20,080 bases of DNA. Origin: Desulfomicrobiaceae bacterium (GTDB taxonomy: Bacteria > Desulfobacterota > Desulfovibrionia > Desulfovibrionales > Desulfomicrobiaceae). Within the stretch, counting starts at the first letter, position 1; every line of letters starts with the position of its first letter. Location of the stretch: the NCBI GenBank assembly GCA_003530935.1, contig DPEO01000017.1:1-20080 (forward strand), given 5' to 3'. The translations under genes and the position numbers were made by a program. The notes under the pieces are model-generated. The model was given only the letters and a program-made list of their open reading frames with translations. It was not told the origin of the DNA and did not search any database. Below, piece after piece: positions 5,708-11,377 of the stretch.

Positions 5708-6829
5708 TCAAACCTCGATGCCCAAGAGCACGCTGTCGTCTTCGGCAGGGCCCTTGCGGGTGGCGATATATTCATGGATGGCCTCCACGGCAGCGGTGAT
5801 GGGCAGGGACGAAGCGGAGCGGATGGCGGCCCACAGCAGGGCGATGCCTTGGTCCCGCGTGATGGGGGGATCGCCGAAGCCTTCGATGAGCCCATCGGTG
5901 TAGAGAAAGACCCGGTCTCCGGGGTGGGCGGCGATGTCTTGGGGCGTCCACAGGGCGGCGTCGAACACGCCGAGGATGTCGCCCTCGGCTTGGATGAGCT
6001 CTATGTCGCCGTCCTTGCGGGCGAGAATCGCCGGGGGATGGCCGGCGCTTACCAGGTGAATGCAATTTTGGACGCGGTTGACGCGGGCCATGGCCAGGGT
6101 GGCGTGCGCGCCGTTGGTGAGGATACGGGTCAGCACCCGGTTGGTCATGGCGAGGCTTTCTTCCGGCGCCGTAGCGGCGTTGACGTTTTGGCGCAGCAAG
6201 GCCGTCAGGGCGGAGGTGAGAAAGCCGGCCCCCAGGTCATGGCCGCTCACGTCGGCCACGATGTAGTCGAACACCCCCACGCCTGTGGGCAGCACGTCGT
6301 AGATATCGCCGCCCGCTTCGAGTACGGGGGCGAAATGGACGCCGAACCGGGCCTCGGGCAGGTCTTCGGGCCGCACCAAAAGCGACTGCTGGGCCGCCTG
6401 GATCTGCCCGAGACGTTGCGCCTGGGCTTCCATGAGGGCGCTGTACGTGAGTCGCAGCCGTAAGTGGACCTTGACCCGGGCGAGCACCTCTGCCTTTTCG
6501 AAGGGCTTGGAGATGAAATCCACCCCGCCGCATTCCAGACCATGCACCCGGCTTTCGGTATCCGTGAGGGCGGAGATGAAGATCACCGGGATGTCGGCGG
6601 TTTGCGGCGTCTCTTTGAGGAGTTGGCAGGTGAGGTAGCCGGTCTCCCCAGGCATCATGACGTCGAGGAGGATGAGATCCACGGGGTGCAGCGCGGCCAG
6701 CTCCCGCGCCCGAGGGCCATCGTGGGCGGTGAGCGTGGCAAAACCGCTTCGCCGCAGCATGGACTCCAGGATACGGGCGTTGAGGGGCTCGTCGTCCACA
6801 ATGAGGATGAGTGGGGTGCGATGGTCCAC
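5708..6829 (-). CDS. Response regulator with SpoIIE/PP2C serine phosphatase output
   Basis: A 373-residue signalling protein. Residues about 6-122 form a receiver domain: acidic pair DDE (12-14), phosphoacceptor Asp56 in LLDVMMPG, Thr/Ser switch region ISALTD (85-90) and Lys108 in SKPF. Residues about 115-152 form a helical linker that probably carries the receiver signal to the phosphatase, as in RsbU-type enzymes. Residues about 160-373 form a PP2C phosphatase with complete metal ligands: GGDIYDV (Asp175), VADVSGHDLGAG (Asp193), LYTDGLIEG (Asp312) and DDSVLLGI (Asp364/365). It should dephosphorylate a STAS antagonist when its receiver is phosphorylated. I choose the GTG at 6829, with AGGAGG 5 bases upstream, because it begins just before the receiver fold. 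The cognate histidine kinase is not adjacent. Confidence 0.94.
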   Translation of the reverse strand: MDHRTPLILIVDDEPLNARILESMLRRSGFATLTAHDGPRARELAALHPVDLILLDVMMPGETGYLTCQLLKETPQTADIPVIFISALTDTESRVHGLECGGVDFISKPFEKAEVLARVKVHLRLRLTYSALMEAQAQRLGQIQAAQQSLLVRPEDLPEARFGVHFAPVLEAGGDIYDVLPTGVGVFDYIVADVSGHDLGAGFLTSALTALLRQNVNAATAPEESLAMTNRVLTRILTNGAHATLAMARVNRVQNCIHLVSAGHPPAILARKDGDIELIQAEGDILGVFDAALWTPQDIAAHPGDRVFLYTDGLIEGFGDPPITRDQGIALLWAAIRSASSLPITAAVEAIHEYIATRKGPAEDDSVLLGIEV

Positions 6830-6846
6830 GGGGCCTCCTGATGTCC

Positions 6847-6875
6847 ACCATAGCGAGGCCGCGCGTCTCCTGCAA
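6847..6875 (-). promoter_or_regulatory. Candidate promoter for the partner-switching operon
   Basis: On the minus strand TTGCAG (6875-6870) and TATGGT (6852-6847) are separated by exactly 17 bases. The predicted transcription start, near 6840, leaves a very short leader of about 11 bases that still contains the AGGAGG ribosome site of the response regulator gene (GTG at 6829). Hexamer matches are moderate. Confidence 0.45.
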
Positions 6876-6896
6876 GGGGGAGGTAGTTTCTGAGGC

Positions 6897-6930
6897 AAAA
6901 AAAGCGGTGCAGCGGTGCCCCCGAGCGGGG
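6897..6930. repeat. Tandem octamer, small hairpin and A tract
   Basis: AGCGGTGC occurs twice in tandem (6903-6918). It is flanked on one side by seven A residues (6897-6903) and on the other by a CCCCG/CGGGG hairpin (6919-6930). On the minus strand the order is hairpin, tandem GCACCGCT, T tract, upstream of the response regulator promoter. It could bind a regulator or act as a weak minus-strand terminator for antisense transcription from the tRNA side. The evidence is only the pattern. Confidence 0.3.
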
Positions 6931-7020
6931 AACTCGGCGGGATGAGTGCGGGCGGCTTGGTTGGGCGCGGGCAGGGGTATGGGGGCATGATCGGCCGGCA
7001 CAAATTTGCTCCGTAAAATC

Positions 7021-7049
7021 TTGACAGGGGGGAGGCGTCTTTGTAGTGA
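7021..7049 (+). promoter_or_regulatory. Promoter for tRNA-Val and the thrS operon
   Basis: A perfect -35 hexamer TTGACA (7021-7026) is followed after 17 bases by TAGTGA (7044-7049), a weaker -10. A start near 7056 would precede the tRNA (7064) by about 8 bases. The segment after the -10 is GC-rich (GAGGCCCTCG), as in discriminators of stringently controlled stable-RNA promoters. I see no other good promoter before thrS, so this one may drive the tRNA and the translation operon together. Confidence 0.65.
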
Positions 7050-7063
7050 CGAGGCCCTCGTTG

Positions 7064-7138
7064 AGGCGCGTAGCTCAGTGGGAGAGCACTTGCTTGACGT
7101 GCAAGGGGTCAGGAGTTCGACCCTCCTCGCGCCTACCA
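7064..7138 (+). tRNA. tRNA-Val (anticodon GAC)
   Basis: A complete cloverleaf can be drawn. The acceptor stem AGGCGCG (7064-7070) pairs with CGCGCCT (7128-7134), followed by discriminator A7135 and an encoded CCA (7136-7138). The D arm contains GCTCAGTGGGAGAGC. The anticodon stem CTTGC (7089-7093) pairs with GCAAG (7101-7105) around loop TTGACGT, with anticodon GAC at 7096-7098, which reads GUC and GUU valine codons. The T arm has stem AGGAG/CTCCT around TTCGACC. It is 52 bases upstream of thrS on the same strand and is probably processed from a shared transcript. Confidence 0.97.
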
Positions 7139-7148
7139 CTGCAAACAC

Positions 7149-7169
7149 CAGGGAGGCAGAGCCTCCCTG
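7149..7169 (+). promoter_or_regulatory. Perfect hairpin in the thrS leader
   Basis: CAGGGAGGC (7149-7157) and GCCTCCCTG (7161-7169) form a perfect 9-base-pair stem with a three-base loop. It lies between the tRNA 3' end and the thrS start (7190). It is followed by ATGCATTTCTG rather than a U tract, so it is at best a weak intrinsic terminator. It may instead be a processing or stabilising element that separates the tRNA from the mRNA, or part of thrS control. It is not the tRNA-mimic operator known from E. coli thrS. Confidence 0.55.
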
Positions 7170-7189
7170 ATGCATTTCTGGGGTGACGC

Positions 7190-9124
7190 ATGGTGTACGT
7201 AGGAGACGTCTCGGTGGAGGCAACGCCAGGGATGACCTGTCGCGATGTCTTGGCGCAGGGGGTATCCAAAAAGGCAATGAAGGAAGCCGTCGCCTGTCTT
7301 TGTGACGGCGAACCCAAGGATTTGGATGCTCCGCTTCCTTCGGGAACCGAGCGCGTGGAGCCTGTCTTTTTGGATTCTCCGCTGGGGATTTCCATTTTGC
7401 GCCATAGCGCCGCCCATATCATGGCCGAAGCGGTCAAACGCCTGTATCCTGAGGCCAAGGTGACCATCGGGCCGGACATCGAAAATGGATTTTATTACGA
7501 CTTCGATCTTTCCCACGCCTTCACTCCAGAAGACTTGGAACGCATCGAAGCCGTGATGCGCGAAAGCATTGCGGCCAACCATCCGTTTGTGCGTCGGGAG
7601 ATGTCCGCAACGCAGGCACGGGAGTATTTTCGCTCTTTAGGTGAGACCTATAAGATCGAAATCATCGACGATCTCGGTGCGGACATGGTGTCCGTCTACC
7701 AGCATGGGGATTTCGTGGATTTGTGTCGAGGCCCGCATCTGCCCTCCACGGGCTTCGTGCGTGCCTTCAAGCTTACTGCCGTGGCCGGTGCGTACTGGCG
7801 GGGTGATGCGAACCGCCCCATGCTCCAGCGTATCTACGGCACGGCTTTCCCCACGGAAAAGGCCTTGAAGGCCCATTTGGCCATGCTCGAAGAGGCCAAG
7901 AAGCGCGATCACCGCAAGCTCGGCCCGCAGCTGGATCTGTTCAGCTTTCATGAGCGCGGCGGTGCCGGCATGGCCTATTGGCACCCCAAGGGGGCGCTCG
8001 TGCGGGCCATTCTGGAAGATTTCGTCACCAAGGAAATGCTGCGCCGTGGCTATGGTTTGGTGCGCACTCCGCAGATTTTGCGCCGTGATTTGTGGGAGAC
8101 TTCGGGGCACTACGCCAATTATCGGGAAAATATGTATTTTACCGAAATCGATGGTGTGCCCTACGGGGTCAAACCCATGAATTGCGTGGCGCACATGCTC
8201 ATCTATACTACCACGCAGCATAGTTATCGGGATTTGCCGGTGCGGCTCTTTGAATTCGGCGTGGTGCACCGCCATGAGCTCTCGGGCGTGCTGCACGGGC
8301 TTTTGCGGGTGCGGCAATTCACGCAGGATGACGCCCACATCATCTGTCGTCCCGATCAATTGCTGGATGAAATCAAGGGCGTGATGCGTTGGATTCAGGA
8401 CCTCATGGGCGTTTTTGGTTTCGAATACCGCATGGAGCTCAGTACCCGGCCGGAAAAGTCCATCGGTACGGACGAGGACTGGGAGCGCGCGACGAGTGCC
8501 CTGCGGGACGCCATGGCGCAGATGGGGCTGGAATACAGCGTCAACGAAGGCGATGGCGCGTTTTACGGGCCCAAGATCGACGTCAAGCTCCGGGATTGTT
8601 TGGGTCGGGAATGGCAGTGTTCCACGATTCAGGTGGATTTCACCTTGCCGGAGCGCTTCGATCTTGCATATATCGGCGAGGACGGCGAGCGGCACCGGCC
8701 GGTGATGGTGCATCGGGCTATTATGGGCTCGGTGGAGCGGTTCATCGGTATCCTCGTGGAACATTTTGCCGGGGCCTTCCCGTTGTGGTTGGCGCCGGAG
8801 CAGGTTCGTGTGCTCACGGTGACCGACCGGCACGACGCCTATGCCTTTGAGGTGGTGCAGGCGCTGCGGGATGCGGGCATGCGGGCCGAGGCCGACACGC
8901 GCAACGAGAAGCTCGGCTACAAGGTGCGTGAGGCCCAAATGGCGAAGGTCCCCTACGCCGTGGTGATTGGAGATGAGGAAGTGGCTGGGGCATGCGTGAG
9001 TGTGCGCCAGCGGGGCGGTGCGAATCTTGGGACCATGACGGTTGCTGCGTTGGTGGACCATTTGCGCCGCGAATGTGCGGAACCTTTTACGCGCGGAGGC
9101 ATGCGCTATTCTTTCCACAACTAA
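7190..9124 (+). CDS. thrS: Threonyl-tRNA synthetase
   Basis: ThrRS charges tRNA-Thr and edits mis-acylated Ser-tRNA-Thr. The 644-residue protein is full length. It has an N-terminal TGS domain (about 1-63), an editing domain with the H72-x3-H76 motif (RHSAAHIMAE) and downstream DFVDLCRGPHLPSTG (174-188), a class II catalytic core (about 245-535), and an anticodon-binding domain (about 540-640, starting LAPEQVRVLTV). Zinc ligands appear as Cys332 in KPMNCVAHM, His383 in FTQDDAHI and His508 in VMVHRAIMGS. The E. coli sequence around the zinc cysteine reads MNCPGH, so Pro-Gly is Val-Ala here; I regard this as family variation. The ATG at 7190 has only a weak GGGGTGA upstream. The last 17 bases overlap infC. 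Confidence 0.98.
   Translation: MVYVGDVSVEATPGMTCRDVLAQGVSKKAMKEAVACLCDGEPKDLDAPLPSGTERVEPVFLDSPLGISILRHSAAHIMAEAVKRLYPEAKVTIGPDIENGFYYDFDLSHAFTPEDLERIEAVMRESIAANHPFVRREMSATQAREYFRSLGETYKIEIIDDLGADMVSVYQHGDFVDLCRGPHLPSTGFVRAFKLTAVAGAYWRGDANRPMLQRIYGTAFPTEKALKAHLAMLEEAKKRDHRKLGPQLDLFSFHERGGAGMAYWHPKGALVRAILEDFVTKEMLRRGYGLVRTPQILRRDLWETSGHYANYRENMYFTEIDGVPYGVKPMNCVAHMLIYTTTQHSYRDLPVRLFEFGVVHRHELSGVLHGLLRVRQFTQDDAHIICRPDQLLDEIKGVMRWIQDLMGVFGFEYRMELSTRPEKSIGTDEDWERATSALRDAMAQMGLEYSVNEGDGAFYGPKIDVKLRDCLGREWQCSTIQVDFTLPERFDLAYIGEDGERHRPVMVHRAIMGSVERFIGILVEHFAGAFPLWLAPEQVRVLTVTDRHDAYAFEVVQALRDAGMRAEADTRNEKLGYKVREAQMAKVPYAVVIGDEEVAGACVSVRQRGGANLGTMTVAALVDHLRRECAEPFTRGGMRYSFHN
9095..9110 (+). promoter_or_regulatory. 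Ribosome binding site and AUU initiation codon of infC
   Basis: GGAGG (9095-9099) lies 8 bases before ATT (9108-9110), which is in frame with infC. No ATG exists in that frame anywhere between the end of the thrS core and the IF3 domain. The ATG at 9101 is in the thrS frame. IF3 discriminates against non-standard start codons, and in E. coli an AUU start makes infC translation self-limiting. The same arrangement is visible here. Confidence 0.8.
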
Positions 9125-9629
9125 GGCCCGGAAGAACCGGCAGATTCGGGCGCGGGAGATTCGCGTCATCGGCGAAGACGGCGCGCAGATTGGTATCATG
9201 AGCGTGGATGAGGCCCTGGCCATTGCAGAAAGCCGGGGTCTGGATCTTGTCGAGGTAGCCCCCAACGCCAAGCCACCAGTGTGCAAGGTGATGGATTATG
9301 GCAAATACCTCTACGAGGAGAAGAAAAAGGCTCAAGAGGCCAAGAAGCGCCAGACGCAGATTCAGGTGAAGGAGGTCAAATTCCGACCCCATACCGATGA
9401 CCATGACATCGAGACCAAGGTGCGCCATATCCGGCGTTTTCTCGACGACGGCGACCGGTGCAAGGTGACGGTGTTCTTCCGGGGGCGGGAAATGGCTCAC
9501 AAGGATTTGGGGGAGGCCATTTTGCAGCGCATCGTGGAAATGACCGCCGATGTGGCCAAGGTGGAGCAGACCTCGCGTTTTGAAGGCCGCACCATGTTTT
9601 TGGTGTTGGCCCCACTGCCCAAGAAATAA
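9108..9629 (+). CDS. infC: Translation initiation factor IF-3 (AUU start)
   Basis: IF3 binds the 30S subunit, blocks premature 50S joining and proofreads the start codon and initiator tRNA. Starting at AUU 9108 the protein has 173 residues, close to the usual 170-180. The N-terminal domain begins with NRQIRAREIRVIGEDG (10-25) and includes LDLVEVAPNAKPPVCKVMDYGKY (45-67). A charged lysine-rich helical linker (about 66-88) leads to IQVKEVKFRPHTDDHD (85-100) and the C-terminal domain with FFRGREMAHKDLG (123-135), ending VLAPLPKK. A GTG at 9075 in the same frame lacks an RBS and would add unrelated residues. The gene overlaps thrS by 17 bases and is followed by a structured 63-base leader before rpmI. 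Confidence 0.97.
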   Translation: MLSTTKARKNRQIRAREIRVIGEDGAQIGIMSVDEALAIAESRGLDLVEVAPNAKPPVCKVMDYGKYLYEEKKKAQEAKKRQTQIQVKEVKFRPHTDDHDIETKVRHIRRFLDDGDRCKVTVFFRGREMAHKDLGEAILQRIVEMTADVAKVEQTSRFEGRTMFLVLAPLPKK

Positions 9630-9692
9630 ACGCCGGCCTCGGCTGGCGTGGCCCGCTGCGTATGCGGCAGGACCTTTTGAAGGAGGAGAACC
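9630..9692 (+). promoter_or_regulatory. Structured rpmI leader, candidate L20 operator
   Basis: The infC-rpmI gap contains a strong hairpin at 9630-9649 (ACGCC.../...GGCGT with inner pairs). Next come two mutually exclusive pairings, CTGC/GCAG (9656-9659 with 9667-9670) or CCGC/GCGG (9653-9656 with 9664-9667). A small CCTT/AAGG stem (9673-9676 with 9680-9683) covers the rpmI ribosome site AAGGAGG. In E. coli, L20 represses rpmI-rplT by binding a structured leader in this place. The sequence shows structure and position; binding by L20 is inference. Confidence 0.45.
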
Positions 9693-9893
9693 ATGCCCAA
9701 GATCAAGACCAACCGGAGCGCAGCCAAGCGCTTTACGGCCACGGGCGGCGGTAAGATTCGGCGCAACCACTGCAATATGCGCCATATCTTGACCAAGAAG
9801 TCGCCCAAGCGGAAGCGGCAGCTGCGGAAATCGGTCATTGTGGCCGATGCCAACGTGGCACCGATCCGTCGTCTGTTGCCGTACCTGTTCTAA
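9693..9893 (+). CDS. rpmI: 50S ribosomal protein L35
   Basis: A 66-residue basic protein of the large ribosomal subunit. The start MPKIKTNRSAAKRF, the central GGGKIRRNHCNMRHILTKKS (18-37) and the end VAPIRRLLPY are characteristic of bacterial L35. The ATG at 9693 follows AAGGAGGAGAACC, a near-perfect ribosome site. It stands between infC and rplT, the standard order of this cluster. A further 81-base gap with possible long-range pairing precedes rplT. Confidence 0.98.
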   Translation: MPKIKTNRSAAKRFTATGGGKIRRNHCNMRHILTKKSPKRKRQLRKSVIVADANVAPIRRLLPYLF

Positions 9894-9912
9894 ACGTCGA
9901 AAAACCACCCCA

Positions 9913-9950
9913 CAGTGGGTGCGGCGCAGTGCTCCAGTTTGTTCCCACTG
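9913..9950 (+). promoter_or_regulatory. Possible long-range pairing in the rpmI-rplT gap
   Basis: CAGTGGG (9913-9919) is perfectly complementary to CCCACTG (9944-9950), 24 bases later. Local alternatives compete: CACCC/GGGTG (around 9907-9921) and TCCAG/CTGGA (around 9933-9952). This stretch precedes the rplT ribosome site (AAGGAG, 9963-9968). It may tune L20 translation relative to L35 or belong to an autoregulatory site. Function is inferred only from complementarity and position. Confidence 0.35.
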
Positions 9951-9974
9951 GACCTGGCCGTGAAGGAGATCATC

Positions 9975-10331
9975 ATGCGTGTCAAAAGAGGAATGACTGC
10001 CCATCGTCGGCACAAGAAGTATCTCAAGCTTGCCAAAGGCTATCGTGGATCGCGTCACGCGCTCATTCGTACCGCTCGGGAGACCGTAGAGCGCGCATTG
10101 TGCTTTGCTTACCGGGATCGCAAGCAGAAAAAGCGTGCTTTTCGCGCCCTGTGGATCATGCGCATCAACGCCGCTGCCCGGGAGCATGGGTTGACCTACA
10201 ACCGCTTCATGCACGGGCTCAAACTCTGCCAGATTCAGCTGAACCGTAAAGTATTGGCGGATATGGCCGTGCGGGAGAAAGAGGCATTTGCGGCGTTGTG
10301 TCAGATGGTACAGCAGAAGGTCGCGGCGTGA
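9975..10331 (+). CDS. rplT: 50S ribosomal protein L20
   Basis: L20 is an early 23S rRNA assembly protein and, in E. coli and B. subtilis, the repressor of its own operon. The 118-residue product begins MRVKRGMTAHRRHKKYLKLA with the long basic N-terminal extension that threads into rRNA. It has YRDRKQKKRAFRALWIMRINAAAREHGLTYN (42-72) in the globular part, all typical. The ATG at 9975 has AAGGAG 6 bases upstream; an earlier in-frame start at 9915 is rejected because it would add a non-conserved 20-residue leader. Its TGA overlaps the pheS GTG as GTGA. Confidence 0.98.
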   Translation: MRVKRGMTAHRRHKKYLKLAKGYRGSRHALIRTARETVERALCFAYRDRKQKKRAFRALWIMRINAAAREHGLTYNRFMHGLKLCQIQLNRKVLADMAVREKEAFAALCQMVQQKVAA

Positions 10332-11368
10332 AGACCCAATTGATACAGGACCTGGAGGCCTTGGTGCCGCGCTTTGCAGAAGCGCTGGCCGAGGCGGATG
10401 CTTCCGACGTGGAAGCGGTACGGGTGCAGTTTTTGGGCCGCAAGGGAAGCCTTGCGGCCCTTATGGCTGCCATGGGAGGCCTGGACCCGCAGGACCGCCC
10501 TGAGGTGGGGCGGGTTGCCAATGCCGTCAAGGCGCGGCTTGCGGAGCTCTGGCAGCAGTGTCAGGAGCGTTTGGCCCAAAAAGCCCAGGGCGCGGCAATG
10601 CCTTTCGACGCCGGGGATCCCGCGTGGGTGCCCCATGTGGGCGCACTCCACCCCACGACGCGTATCCAGCAGGAGATCTGTGCGGTGCTCCAGCGCATGG
10701 GCTTCGAGACGGTATCCGGCCCTGAGGTGGAGACGGATTTTCATAATTTCGAGGCCCTCAATCTTCCTCCCGGACACCCCGCACGGGATATGCAGGACAC
10801 CCTGTACATCACCGAGCGGGTGCTCTTGCGCACCCACACCTCACCCATGCAGGTGCGCACCATGCTCGCCCGTCGGCCGCCGCTGGCCATCATTGCCCCG
10901 GGGAAGGTGTATCGCCGGGATTCAGACCTGACGCATACGCCCATGTTCCACCAGATCGAAGGCCTGTTGGTGGACCGGGAGGTGACCATGGCGCAGCTGC
11001 GCGGGGTGCTCACAGCCCTGGTGCAGGCGGTGTTCGGGGCCTCCACCCGGGTGCGTTTCCGGCCGAGTTTTTTCCCGTTCACCGAGCCCAGCGCCGAGGT
11101 GGACATGAGCTGCGTGTTGTGCGGCGGCCGCGGCGTGCTGGACTCCGGCGAGGGATGCCGTGTGTGCAAGGGGACCGGATGGGTGGAAATTTTGGGTTGC
11201 GGCATGGTGGATCCTGCGGTGTTTGCCAAGGTGGGCATCGATCCAGAGCAGTGGAGCGGGTTCGCCTTTGGCCTCGGGGTGGAGCGTATGGCTATGCTCA
11301 AGTATGGGATCGGCGATCTGCGCCTCTTTTTCGAAAACGACAGTCGGTTTGTGCGCCAGTTTGCGTGA
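10328..11368 (+). CDS. pheS: Phenylalanyl-tRNA synthetase alpha subunit
   Basis: The catalytic subunit of the (alpha-beta)2 enzyme that charges tRNA-Phe. It has 346 residues. The N-terminal coiled-coil arm covers about 1-90 with VRVQFLGRKGSL (31-42). The class II core has ALHPTTRIQQEI (106-117), TSPMQVRTM (171-179), motif 2 KVYRRDSDLTHTPMFHQIEG (193-212) and motif 3 GFAFGLGVERMAML (311-324). Four cysteines (262, 265, 277, 280 in CVLC...CRVC) form a probable zinc knuckle within the core; E. coli PheS lacks this, but many other bacteria have it. The start is GTG 10328, overlapping the rplT TGA, with AGAAGG about 7 bases upstream, implying translational coupling. There is no room for a pheM-like attenuator. 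Confidence 0.97.
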   Translation: MKTQLIQDLEALVPRFAEALAEADASDVEAVRVQFLGRKGSLAALMAAMGGLDPQDRPEVGRVANAVKARLAELWQQCQERLAQKAQGAAMPFDAGDPAWVPHVGALHPTTRIQQEICAVLQRMGFETVSGPEVETDFHNFEALNLPPGHPARDMQDTLYITERVLLRTHTSPMQVRTMLARRPPLAIIAPGKVYRRDSDLTHTPMFHQIEGLLVDREVTMAQLRGVLTALVQAVFGASTRVRFRPSFFPFTEPSAEVDMSCVLCGGRGVLDSGEGCRVCKGTGWVEILGCGMVDPAVFAKVGIDPEQWSGFAFGLGVERMAMLKYGIGDLRLFFENDSRFVRQFA

Positions 11369-11377
11369 GGTGCGGTG

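Noticed and set aside
7149..7169. thrS leader hairpin as a T-box or as an E. coli-type thrS operator
   Set aside because: There is no T-box core sequence, no specifier loop and no tRNA-Thr anticodon mimic. It is reported only as a hairpin of unknown role.
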